In this document: positions 33,923 to 45,849 of the stretch, one piece after another | Numbering within the stretch: position 1 is the stretch's first letter | Layout of the letters: every line of letters starts with the position of its first letter | Assembly (NCBI RefSeq): GCF_001039355.2 | Contig: NW_019775679.1 | Coordinates: 1 to 64,000 of the forward strand | DNA: 64,000 nucleotides | Direction: 5' to 3' | DNA from: Lingula anatina | Taxonomy: Eukaryota; Brachiopoda; Lingulata; Lingulida; Lingulidae | Made by a program: the position numbers and the translations under genes | The notes under the pieces: generated by a model | The model's input: only the letters and a program-made list of their open reading frames with translations | The model's database searches: none | Told to the model about the DNA's origin: nothing

Positions 33923-36900
33923 CTGTGGACAATAAAACCATTAAACACGACAAAATTAAATATTTATCTAGATTCGATAACGCGTTAATTAAATAAAATT
34001 CTGATAGTCAAAATGATGGGCAAGATGGGCAAGACTTAAAATGATCAAAATAGCATGTCTTAAATAGAAATGCCTCCCTTACAAACGGATACACATTTAC
34101 CTACCAATGTTCATATTATTCATTGCGTCCCTCAGAGTCCGAAGTTCAAAATAATCTCTCAAAATAAACACATTGTTTTCTGTCGGCCTGGACGCAAGTT
34201 GTCGTAAAGTCTGGTTGTGGGCAGATGCCGTAAACCCAAAAGTGATAATGCGTACGTCGTGTCGATTCTTGAGTTCCTCAGCTTTTTGTATATATTCATC
34301 GCCGAAAATGTGATTTCCTAAATAAAAGAAAAATGTGGTTATCAATTTCAAATAAAATAAATAACATGGTCATTCTTCTCATCTACTGCAGTAGAGAAAG
34401 ACATGCTTTCTTTTTCAGAGGCGTATGACGCATTCAAAGTGTTACGTATCGAGGACAACGCACATTAAAAACTACTATTGTATAGTCTTCATCATGGCAT
34501 ATCTTTAACTTAGAATGCATTGAATATTATAATTGCAATTAAATATAACAAAGTTATGGGTTTACCGTCAGTAAAGAAAATCACTGTTTTAGTAGAATTG
34601 GCAGACCCTCGTTTCTTAACCGCCTTTGGAATCATCACGTCACTTAGGTATCCAAGGGCAACGTCGACGCCAACACCGTCATTTCCTACAGGTTAGAAGA
34701 TAATGGCGTTATAAAATTTATTGTCTGAATAAAGGCAACGATGGTAGTTTTACCAGTTGTTATTTCAAAAAAAAAAAAAAATTAACTTGAAAAATAATTA
34801 AGCGATGAAAACCTGTATCCAAAGAAGTGAGAATAACGGAGTTTACATGTATACAATAGTTAACGTCTTCATTAGATTTTTGTATAAAAGCTTCGTCTTC
34901 AGAAGTTCGCTGCAAACGAAAACCCTCACCTGTATACAAAATGTTATCCAAAGCATCAAGCATCTCCTGTTCACTTGAATGATCGTAGCTATGAAAGCCG
35001 CGTTCTTTCTCTAGTGCCGGGGTTGTAAAGTCAACGTCTAGGGTTATGGCACCAAACTGGGTCCCGGATGACTGAGATGATACCCCAAACTGGATCAGAA
35101 AATTGTGATAAATCGATCAGTCGAAACACAAGAAATTGCTTTCTTCTGTCTATGATGGTGTTTTTTATATTTGTATTATGATCAAAACGCCATTGCATAT
35201 TAACAATAAATTAAACGTGGTTTACTTTAAGCAGCGTAAAAAGGGTGACTAGGCCCAAACGCGCATGGTTTTTTAATTAAATATAAGTTTGGTTATTCAG
35301 CACTATTCTCTATTTTCCATCCATTAAACTACTCCGAAATCAGGTTAAAACGTGACCATATAATATACCTCATAAATAACATGCTTTGCAAATTCCAAAC
35401 CACGACCAAAAGAAACGTTCCCAATGAAACGCGTGGAGTCGAATATTAAGAAGACGTCTAGACCATTGGACGCCAAACGGTCTCCGTCCTGTCTCGCCAC
35501 TGCCGTTTTACTCGATGAAGAGGAAAGAGACAGCGCATCAGTGACTTGTTTTAGCCGTTTGGCGATTTCTGCAGTATCTTCAAATGTTTCTGGGTCTGAC
35601 ATCAAATGATGAATAAAGAAATTTTGTTATTGAAAAATCTTGGCCGCTTAGCTAACAGTGAAATGAATTGCGTTCTCAGAAAAAAAAACTTAAATGCCGT
35701 ATAAACCTTTTGTTGGGTTTTTAAATGAATAATATAATTTAACTTACGGATTTTCCAAACTGGCATTTTTACCACTATATGAAAGTGAAATCAAGCTATT
35801 CACTATTCTAACAAAATATTTCATACATTTCATACATTATACAGCACCTGGACAACACAAATGAACACAGCGATGATCTACCTTCACAACGAGGCTGGTC
35901 ACCTGACCATTCCCCAGTGGAGAGACACTTTCTTTCCTCCGACCCGAGAAGAACGTGTCCAGGTTTGCAGCTAAATCGTACAGAATCGCCCACATTGTAG
36001 CCGTGGCCATTCTTGTAACCGTTCAGTGGAACAACGGGAACTGGACAATGGGTATCTAAAAGGCAAGGAACCATTCTAGAGACAGTATTTACAATAGAGA
36101 CAAAAAAATACTACCTGGAAATAAATGTCATCTTTTTTATTTTTACATGTAGGCCTACAGTATGCACTCTATATCTTGAATCTTATTTCAGACAAAGTTG
36201 AACAAGAACAAGAAAAGAACACATACATGGTTTGCAGTAACAAATGAAGATAAAAATAAAAATTTAAAAAATGCAAACAAAAAGTACGTCAACGTACTCC
36301 CCGTATCACATGTGGCAGTGGTGCCGCTCCACCTGCCGTTAGCCTGACACGTTCTCATCACGGAGCCCAGGTGCCGGAACCCGCTGAAGCAAGTAAACAG
36401 CACGCTACCTCCCAGGTGGAACGCACTGCCAATTCTACGTCCATTCTCTGGCCATCGTGGGTCCGGACACCGTACAGCTGAATGGTGAATGTGTAATTAG
36501 TCTTTAAAATCTGTATAATAAAAGCACTTGTTCTCTGCCTACCTTTATTTTTATTTATCTTTATATTCTTGAATTCAAACTACATGACATAATGTACACG
36601 TATGTAAAGATAGTTTGGCTGGTTGCCCTTATCATGCTGAAAATTTATACTATATGGAGTAAGACCTACATTGACAAAATATATTGTGCATATTGTCCGA
36701 AATCAATTTAATTATCCGATATCGGCAACTGTAACTTTTTTTAAATTGAAGCACCATAATGGTGAAATCGTGAGTATTTGTTATAATTCTATATATCAAT
36801 TATAATTAAATCATTTTCACATAAAAAGGTTTTGAAGTACTAATCTTACGTCTACAGGCCGGTTCCCACCCACTCCAGCCCTCGTAAAACACGGAACACT

Positions 36901-37179
36901 CCCTGCTGCTGGGGCCGAAGATTTTAAAGCCGTGAGCACAGCGGTAGTGGACGATGTCGCCGGCCTGGAATGTGGGGCGGTCTTCCTCCAGGATGACACC
37001 GTCATATGGGGCTAGTGGCTGAGGACAGGTCCAGACTGGAATAAAATATCACAACTGCGGTGAAAATTTTAGCCTTTATTGTTATCCTTATTATTACCCT
37101 TTTGGCTAGCCACCGAATAAACTTAAGATATTTTTTATTTCTCCTTAAGCATATAACCAAATAACGAAGAATGAGCTTT

Positions 37180-37264
<85 letters not shown>

Positions 37265-39743
37265 CTGGTGGAAAACGATTTTGTTTTGTCAAAAATTGTA
37301 TATACATGTATAGCATTTAATATACTGATTTTGTTCAATGTAAGAGGCTGATCAAATAATAAATTTGAGTCAAAACTGTATAAATAGATATGAGTATCGT
37401 CTTCTTACCTAAACAAGTGTGATATTTGAGCATATCATCCCACAATCCACTTTTAAGACATGTAAACTCCACATTTTCCTCAAAAGTTGCGAAATAATAC
37501 CCACGATTACAAGCATACTTCAGTGTTGATCCGGGTTGATAGATGCCGCCATGGGCATCGGGAACTTTTCTGCCGTTTTCTAACTCTCCAGGCTCTTCAC
37601 AATATATCGGGGCTGGAATATAAACGTCATATTTTCAAATATTTTAGGAAATGGAAAGAAAGCCCGAATGCAATAAGGTCACTTTGTGACAGTCTAAAAC
37701 CAATATAGGCCTATAGTATAGTCATCTATGTTGTTTACAATAAAGAATGATAGTGTGCTGCGACAATTTCCTCTAAATTTGTAATAAAAAGGTAACAGAA
37801 ACAGACCCCACAATTCATGGAATCAATTAAAAGAAGCCTGCGTTGATATACTGTATATGTATTTATCGAGGACTGGCAGGTCCACTCACACCCCTTAGTC
37901 ACCTGTGTCTCTCAGCAACTTCAATCTTAGATTTACCTGTGCACTTGGGCGGGGCTTGGTCCCAGTGTCCCCTGCCGACACACTTGATCTCCCCAGGTCC
38001 GGCCATCTCGTACCCTGAGTGGCACTCAAAGTGCAGCCTGCTTCCCATCACACAACACGACCCGTACCGCTCGCCGTTAGCGATCTCCCCTGGGTCCACG
38101 CATGTGGGCTGAACTGTGGCGTATAGAATATACTTATTTGTTATTTTGGCACGTTTTTCAAATATCTTATTTATTTATTTATTTAATTTTTCAAATATAG
38201 GAAGCATTAGCAATTCACTGCCTGAGAAATTAAAAAAAAAACTTGAATTAAAAAAAAGACGCTTTTTTGGAAAACAAATAAAAAATACATATTTTTATGA
38301 CTCTAAACTTCTCCAGTGCATTAATCTAATTGCTTAATGCCGCCTATCTCTTTGTTTCCAGAAACATTACTTACTGATACACGTTGGGTCTGAATGGCTC
38401 CATTTGAAATTCCTTCTGCATCTCCTTATTCTCCTCCCTTGGAGCACGTACCCCTCGTCGCACTTATAGATCAGCCTGCTCTTACGACCACGTCCCTCAA
38501 TGCGGAATTGGCCATGCTGTATACTTTTTGGTGGAGGACACACGTTGCCTGGAGAAGATGCAATACAGTGTGCAAATGCGCTGTATCACAACTAACACAA
38601 TCGTATTGACGAACAATTAGAAAAGAAAGCACTATTTACTCGTGGCTCCAAGTTTTCCTCAGCGCGTTTCTTTCCTGTAGATTGTTTGCAGCAGGGAGAA
38701 TAAAGACAAAAAAAGGAACAAGATATTATAGAAATAAGAAAATAAAAATACAACCCATCCCTTTACTTTGAAGGAAAGAAATACCGATTTCGCCTATTAC
38801 TTCCAAAATGAATGACCTATATTTTCGTTACTAAATGCCAAATGTTGTTTAATTTGTGATTTTATTCCGTGTTTAATGAGTTGTGAAAGTAATCGCCTGC
38901 AGTCAGTTTTGATGGGATGGGTTATATAGTGGAGTATTCTCCGTCTTCGTCACAGGGCCAGTACGCACTGGTAAGACCTCTGTTTTGGAAATCACTCTTC
39001 CTGCAGAGAGACTGGACATATGAAGAACATCAATTCAAGATCCTGCCATAAATTAAAGAATCTGTCAAACTGCCAACGGCGTATGATTTAGTAAGTCGCG
39101 CAAGGTACGATAAAAAAGGAACAAGGAAAATAAAGAGTGACATGCATACCCCGTCTATGCGTGGAACTTCATCCCTCCCTGCATTTGCTTTTGTGGGCGC
39201 TTTTTTGTGTGATCAGATGCATTTGTGCATGTATGTACGTACATGTATGTGTATCCTCTACCTGGGCCACAGATTAAACATGTGCATTTTTTCTTGAACG
39301 CAAGAATCGTAGCATGAATAGAATAAGCCAGAGACTTATCTATGAATATCTAGTGAAAAATCAATCTGTGGCCCTGGTAGAGAGCAACGAGTGCTCGTGG
39401 ATTCATTAGTATGGATCAGCGTGTACACGTTTGTGCATAAGTGCCAGTAAGTATACATTAGAGCACGAGAGCGTGCCAGACCCTCACCCTCGCACCACGG
39501 GTCCACACCACTCCAAGTCCCGTTCATCATACACTGCCGGTAAGGCGTGCCTCTCAGCTGCAGCCCGCCCTCACATTCGAACTTCACCACTGTGCCTGGT
39601 GCGAAATCTTTTATCTCCATCTGGGAGTGAACGTGCCCGAAAAGATGCACGATGATATCAAACCTGCTGCCTGGATTTCGTCTTGGTATGGGGCAATTTT
39701 CTGAAAAATACATCATTTGATTTTATTAAAGAATCATGTTGCC

Positions 39744-39805
<62 letters not shown>

Positions 39806-41784
39806 CATTTGTTTTTCGTTGCTGGTGCCATCCTTTTTTATTCCTTTACACTTGCAATCGAAGAAAAATATTATAGAGTCCATAGCTTGCAAAATTATCG
39901 ATTGAGATCATGAGATGGGTCGTATTCTTCTTATTAAAAAAAGCATTAATTACGGTTATATGATTCGCTTGAAAATTCAGATTTATCTGTTAGAAGATGC
40001 GCTACACAGCATTGGTTTGAAAGTAAGTTAAAAGGTGACGTTACGTTGTCACGTAGCACAAAAGGAAAAGTATCGGAAACGTCTTTTAAATGGAGAATTT
40101 CAAATCAGTTCGTCAGAGTCTTCATATTTATTTATACCATCTTTGGAGAAGTCTTCGCATCATTAGATGCACTTGTACAGTTAATGTCTGCCTCATGAAT
40201 CAACATTTAAAACAAATTTAGCGTATTACTCTATTTCCAACATTTGAAAAGGAACTTCAATGTCTTATTTCTGCGTAGTTCAAGCAGCACTTTCTCACAC
40301 CACTTCATCCACGCCATCCCAATCATGCTAGTTCAGTTTGATATCTGCATTTCCGCATGTATCACTGCTGAGTGCCAAGCACGTGTGGGAACACGCAAGG
40401 TCGTCACTACTGGCAAAACAGGACTACAGCTTCTAAAATCGGTCTTAAGGCTGATTCAGATTAACAGATTGACACGCCTCCGGTCCCCTTGTTTACCACG
40501 TGCTCTAAAAATAAATCAGATTTTTTTTTGTATTCTACCTAGCGCCAGGAGGAGGTGTGTCAATCTGATTGCATTCAGCGAGAGTCCTTGTGGAGTTGGA
40601 TCGAAATTTCATTGGGAATGAGCCCTAAAGTCGTTAGCGGACGCCGAGATTACAGTAGCATCCCATTACACAACAATCATTCAATCCCCGGTTAAGTTAA
40701 TTTGTCATCGTATTACTATGCTCTGTAGTATTGAAATTCTTAACAGATTTCTATTTGAAAAAAGTTCCGGTTTGAACGAAGCTTAATAAGTTCTTACAAG
40801 CAGCTGCAAGAAATGCCATCTCAGCCCCATGCTGGGGGCGGCTTTTTAAAACAAATTAGATTAAGACTGCAAACTCACGAAAGAAGCGTAATTTGTTCGC
40901 CGTCTTTCCAAGCACTTGTGTTACACTATACATGTTTTCGCGCTGAGCAGATGTGAAGCAGGCATCTCACTTCAACGCCCCTGCCTTTTTATAACTTGTC
41001 ATATACAATGAAAAAATAATTGTGAATGCGCTTTCACGTGCTACCCTGCCCTCCTTTTCGGCTTTTGCACAAATCTGACAAAAGTAAACGGGAAACGTTT
41101 TTATCACGTATCAATTTTAAGGAATAGACCCGCAAACGACCGTTAATCAAGCTGCTCCTGAAGTCGAACCCTCTCACCACCACCTCCACCGCCTACGTTA
41201 TCAAGAAGCCTTTTTCGAACTCATAAATTATTTTAACAGACAGTGCGTGTTTTTTGTATATGAACCCGACTAAATCTGCGAGATCTCTTGGGACTGTTTT
41301 AAATTTCAAAAGTATCTCTTTATACACAGCTCTCACCCCCACAACCTTTTTCGACCAAGTCAATCATAAACGCAGGAAATGTGTGGGAGTGTATGTGTGT
41401 GTGTGTGTGGGGGGGGGGGGGATCCCCAGCCCCGTCGTTATTTTTTTTCTCTTTTTTTCTGTTTCCTATGCGCTTCATACAGAGAACGCAGTGTTGGTGA
41501 TTGTTAGAACCAAGGCCACTAATTAGTAAAGGAGACGCTTATCATCTTATATTCTCAATAAATAAGTTTTTCATGTACAGAAAGGCTTCCTCTTTGAACC
41601 CATCCCAACATCTCCCACTTCTATCTTTTCTTCTAAGAGTGAAAAGACGCATAATATATTATATAAATTACATCTGTATTTATTACTATCAAACGTTCTT
41701 ACCCGCCTTGGTAGACGTCAACACTCCGAAAGCCGCAATCACCAGGCACAGAGCGTTCCGTCCAGTTAGCAGCGGTTGTCCCAT
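31334..41784 (-). CDS. Complement factor B/C2-like secreted protein, likely pseudoprotease
   Basis: A complete 19-exon model, 2925 coding nt, 974 aa. Exons: 41703-41784, 39488-39700, 38375-38548, 37937-38113, 37409-37612, 36850-37035, 36298-36477, 35882-36055, 35369-35595, 34930-35089, 34566-34685, 34105-34317, 33786-33922, 33225-33327, 32810-32959, 32342-32454, 32070-32145, 31764-31877, 31334-31455. Nearly all junctions are GT-AG and in phase. Order: signal peptide, seven CCP domains, vWA, trypsin-like domain, which is the Bf/C2 plan but with seven CCPs against three in vertebrate Bf. In the family, Bf binds C3b and supplies the protease of the C3 convertase. Here the triad is absent: WVLSSASC for WVLTAAHC (Ser near residue 769), GYNIAL for YDIAL (Asn near 808), CHQRGDGAL for CxGDSGGPL (Gly near 913). 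It is probably secreted into haemolymph; its partner and role are inferred only. Confidence 0.92.
32715..32755. repeat. (TAA)n microsatellite
   Basis: An uninterrupted AAT run inside an intron of the factor B-like gene. Confidence 0.95.
34105..35595 (-). other. vWA domain of the factor B-like protein (exons 9-12)
   Basis: About residues 464-703. The linker DPETFEDTAEIAKRLKQV resembles the Bf linker before vWA. Strand 1 reads LDVFLIFDSTRFIG, where Bf has LVLDGSDSIG, so the MIDAS D-x-S-x-S becomes D-S-T-R-F and its last Ser is Phe. The Bf GTNT segment aligns with GVGVDVAL, without the MIDAS Thr. The third MIDAS loop TVIFFTDG keeps its Asp. Metal-dependent binding to a C3b-like partner would therefore be weakened or different; this is inference from the motif. 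Confidence 0.85.
35882..39700 (-). other. Seven CCP/sushi domains of the factor B-like protein (exons 2-8)
   Basis: Seven phase 1-1 exons of 174-213 nt, one domain each, with the usual four cysteines and late Trp (for example GTWSGVDPWC, GHWDQAPPKC, GEWSGDQPRC). CCP1 carries an insert of about 12 residues with FGHVHS; CCP4 is long. One exon per domain in one phase explains how the number could grow from three to seven. Confidence 0.92.
37184..37264. repeat. (TA)n(GA)n microsatellite
   Basis: An alternating TA tract passes into a long GA tract, intronic. Confidence 0.95.
39745..39808. repeat. (CT)n(CA)n microsatellite
   Basis: A CT run passes into a CA run just outside the CCP1 exon acceptor. 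Confidence 0.95.
40443..40632. mobile_element. MITE copy, family shared with 49.5 and 56.4 kb
   Basis: The inner inverted pair AGATTGACACGCCTCC / GGAGGTGTGTCAATCT, and the right arm GGAGTTGGATCGAAATTTCATTGGGAATGAGCCC, match the arms of the copies at 49538-49717 and 56404-56640. It lies in the first intron of the factor B-like gene. Confidence 0.65.
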
Positions 41785-41789
41785 CTTAA

Positions 41790-42808
41790 TTGTCGGTCCT
41801 CTTAGCACTGGGGGTAGCAGGAAACTGAAGGTTCCTTCTGACTGTGCGCCTGCCTAGTCAACCACACTTAAGATCACTGCGGGCAAAGTTTAGTCTCTCA
41901 AACGTAGACCAAAGTGTATTTTGCTTTTTAAAGTCAAGTGCGTCTTTTTTTTCTCTCTGATTGAGGACCCTCGGTAGCTAAGTATCAAATATTAAGCTAT
42001 ATCGGATTAAGTGCCAACAATATCATATACCCCCAAAATAAAAATTTGAAAAAAAAAACATTTATAAACATGCCATTCGTCTTTTGATAGATTAATATGA
42101 TTTAAAGCCAAAACAACTGTTATGTGAATTTTGCGTCAAAAAAGGAACGGGCATGCCAGACAGCAGAAAAATCTAACGTTAAGTCGGTTTATGTGACTCG
42201 TAATTCACAATTGTTTTTGCCACAATACGTAAGTTAAACGTTTATGTTGGTTGCATACTTACAGTTGTTTTGGAAGCAAATTCCCTTTCTGTCGTTCCTA
42301 GTTTTAGTACTTAGTAACAAACATGCTAAACCTTGCTGAAAACTCTGCATCTATGACTCACGCATCTTTCAAAACGCGCTCTCTGAATATCTGCGGTTTT
42401 ACATAAAAACAGCGTCTTTTCCGATCTCTAGATAATTTCCCTACCAGATCTCTTCTCAGCTTAGGCAAACGGCGTTGAAGGAAAGGAACGAACACACTAA
42501 GACTAGATTTCTAACAGCAAATTTTGGTTGTGGTTAACCAAATGTCTTGATGTAATCCCCCCTGCCTTAACCAAAGCCAGAACCAGCGAGCTCAACTACT
42601 TGCAGGAATATAATAACAAACGCGCCCTGAGAGCATATACATACAATTGTGTCCCTAAGCAGAACAAGAAGCCACAGTGCGGAGAGAAAGGAAACACTTG
42701 GGAATCTACGGAGAGATTTCTATATATATCTGCGTCCAGTCTTCGGTTGTTAACAAGCGTGGAGTTCCTTTGAACTTGGGAAGTTTTACAGCTCCAAATG
42801 AAGACCGA

Positions 42809-42839
<31 letters not shown>

Positions 42840-43580
42840 GACTTAAGTATGCTATGTTTTTACAGCACTAATGGATAGCGGCACATGTAAAAAGGTTAAG
42901 AATGGTCACAGAAAAGTCAGAATGATCCATCTCAGAAAATGAATTCATTCGTGGTTCCCATACTTCAATGAAATTTGGCATGACTATGCTTTTTTTTTTC
43001 GAACAAGTAAAACTTTATTACTTTGTTTTTGAACGTCTTTACATGGCGGCATGGGATACATGCCTAATTTCAGTCAGCATGAGATGTTCTTTTTATTACT
43101 AATATATTTCCGTCATCATCTGGTAGAACATAGGTCGGTCTTCATAAAAAAAAAGAAAGCAAAACAAAATCTGAACCAGATGCGGTCTTGGCGCAACCGA
43201 TGCATCTCAACTAACACAGCGAGAAAATCCGACCCGGAACAGAAATGTTAAATCCTTTCTTACATTCCCCCCGATGTTTTAATAATTCCTCATAAATATC
43301 TTCTTTCTTAGTGTCAGTTTAATTTACGCTGCCCTATGCAATTTCCATGTGCGGAAGAACTATATAAAACGAGGTATCAAATTAGTTCTTCCAAAATTAC
43401 TTAATATAGCATATATTTTTTGACATGTAGAGAGAAAGTCCTTTACCCAATCTATGGTTTAAACAACTTTAAATTTTACAGTAATTTTATACATAACCGG
43501 TACGTACTTCAATGCTACACCATGCAGGGCTTTTTACATTTGCCCTTTAAATAAAGGAAAAAACAAAATTGAGATTTTTT
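41790..43580. other. Upstream region of the factor B-like gene; no gene recognised
   Basis: No coding evidence. Poly-A at 42818-42838. The 5' UTR and promoter of the minus-strand gene should lie just above 41784, but no TATA box or defined site could be supported. Confidence 0.4.
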
Positions 43581-43584
43581 TTTA

Positions 43585-43592
43585 CAAATTTT
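43585..43592 (-). promoter_or_regulatory. Candidate polyadenylation signal for the basic-protein gene
   Basis: AATAAA on the minus strand, about 600 bases past the TAG at 44194. It would give a long 3' UTR. No nearer AATAAA was seen. Confidence 0.35.
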
Positions 43593-44193
43593 TATTCACA
43601 CAAAATGGAAGAAAATAGAAGGGGCAGAGTTGATGCCAATATGACTCCGATAATTGATGGATGTGGTCCAATTACAATGCTGCCTTTGAAGGTAAATCGT
43701 AAATTCTCTTAAATCTCCATTCCCAGTTGTTCCGCTATCGTGATGTACTCATTGTCCCACAATTTGTTGTTCTCAAGGAGATTCAAATTCAAACTTTTTC
43801 TGCTTCAAATGCCTCACTCTATTCATTCAACTGAACAAGATTTCCAAGAGAAAATGAGATCATTGGATGAATGGTGTCAAGTACACGAAAACTCAAACCC
43901 CTAGCTACAAGAATGTTGAAATTCTACCACATTAGATAATATCCCGGGTTGATTTTTTCTTTCGTGTTATGAAACACTGCGCCAGATTAAATAGCATAAT
44001 AAATAAGGTTGAGTTATCTTACAAAGGATGCCGAAAATCCGGGAATGACGATCTTTTAAAATCTTGTTGATCCACAACATAGACTTAAAGCTCCATTTTT
44101 AACGTATTTTTTCTATAAAAGAGGTATATCAAATATTGATACTTGTACAATGTCTCTTATGCTACAAAAGTCTGTTGGCTCCAATAAAGAAGT

Positions 44194-45849
44194 CTACTTC
44201 TTCTTGGGCTTCTTTGCTTTCTTGGCTGCTTTCTCTGAAAAGCAATGACGGAAGTATGTAAGACAGAGTAAATATCTACACGTATAAAAAAATCAAGCAT
44301 ACAGTATTCATTTGAGCCACATAGGTTAGGTGCATAAAAACTCCATTGTGACTTTCCTTACGGTGTGGCACAGTAGTATTTTGACAAATATGTATTCTCT
44401 TTAAAAGCCTCTTATCAAATAAACCAAAGACTACTCACTTGTAACCTTTCCTGACTTCTTCTTTGCTGGTGCCTTCCTCTTAGGAGCCTTGGCTTTGGCT
44501 GAAAATGTGACAGTAGTGTCAGATCTATTTGAACATATGATTTTAAGCCAAAGTTTTTTAGTCATTTAGTTATTATTGTCCCTAAACAATAACTGAACTT
44601 ACTGTATCACATATATAGAGAGAGTGCCTAGGGTCTATTCACCTCGGAAAAAAACGATTATCAACAGTATTGAGATAGATTGAAAAGTATCAAAACATTC
44701 CACATGGTTTATAAAGACGGATCTTAAAATATGGAAACACGAATACAGGTTGTATGTTGAATGCCCTCCCTTTAAGATGAAAAACTGTCTGGACCATACA
44801 AAATAGAATTTCGCTATAGATGAGCTTTCCTCTCTCATGGAATCCATATTAAAGATTTTGAACTGTCAATGTTTTTGAAAACCTACCTGCACTGTCTCCT
44901 GCAGGCTTCTTTGCTGCTGCCTTTCTTGCTTTGGCCATTTTCACTGATTAGAGATTGAATCTGATTTCTGAAAATAAAAAAAAGATAAAATATTACTAAA
45001 TCTTTATGATTAACTCGTGTAAAACTGACCTCGAAGAAATGTATCCATACTTGAGTTTTAAAATCATTCGGACTTGAAATCCTTCTTCGTGTATTTCCAA
45101 GCCACCGACTTGAGACCAGAAGGCCCTTAAAAGATTTACAAGTAGATATACAAAAACTATTAATAAAAAAGAAACCTAATCCTTTCATATATGCCCTAAG
45201 TTTCTCAGGACAGTGCGTGACCTGCTTTGACTTTACAACGTAAACACACACAGCTAATGTGTAAATAGGTCGCCGTACTCTTTGTATCGGGAGATCCGCT
45301 CAGGTCGCGTAAAGTGACCGAGGTTGTCAACCTCGACAAACCCTTAGTAGACAATGGTCATGAGCTAAACCGATCCATAATTCCTAATTCATTATTTCTC
45401 TAACCTCTCCACGGCAGTGTCGTCTACGATACAATTATCGACCACTGCTGCGGAGAAAAAAATCCAATTTGTAATGTGCCTGACATACTTCACAGCAGAT
45501 CAGCTGTTGTGAAAATCGATGGTTGGAACTAAATATGCATGTATTTCGTTAATGCCCCCTCCCCCATCTTTTTGTAACTTGCATGCGGTCTGTGTTAAAA
45601 CAAGACAGCACCGTGGTTATGTTCAGATTCCAGAAAAATAGCGGTAAACGGTTTGACAAGGATAAAACCCCGCCATAACCAACAGCCCGCATAAATGTTG
45701 CATATTTTCAAAACAACCCTTGTTGCGCACTATTTCTCCTCTGCGCGCAGAAAACGAAACCAAGTCCAACCGTACCTCGGTCGTGATGTAACGTTCCGAC
45801 TCGCTGATTCTCTAAATTTGACAAGATAAGAAAATCGTCCGTACTTACT
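44194..45849 (-). CDS. Small Lys/Ala-rich basic protein, 50 aa (histone H1-tail-like)
   Basis: Exons: non-coding 5' exon ending at 45849 (donor GGAAA|GTAAGT), then 44887-44967 (ATG at 44936-44938), 44439-44498, and 44194-44234 with TAG. All junctions are GT-AG and phases join. The product starts MAKARKAAAKKPAGDSA, continues with KAKAPKRKAPAKKKSGKVT, and ends in a run of KKA and KKPKKK units. About half the residues are Lys, with Ala and Pro. There is no globular domain. The composition matches H1 tails and other small chromatin or nucleolar basic proteins, so nuclear DNA or RNA binding is likely but inferred. The introns and separate 5' UTR exon argue for a single-copy polyadenylated gene, not a replication-dependent histone. 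Confidence 0.72.

Noticed and set aside
37002-37338. Minus-strand frames with long LSLSLS and IYIYIY runs.
   Set aside because: These are translations of the GA/TA microsatellite.
39600-39660. FGHVHS within CCP1 looks like the CHHC motif.
   Set aside because: No cysteines at the required spacing; it lies in a CCP loop.
43604-43690. Plus-strand ATG with 29 codons ending at a GTAAAT donor.
   Set aside because: The only matching acceptor leaves an intron of about 38 nt, and no family match is visible. It overlaps the likely 3' UTR of the basic-protein gene.
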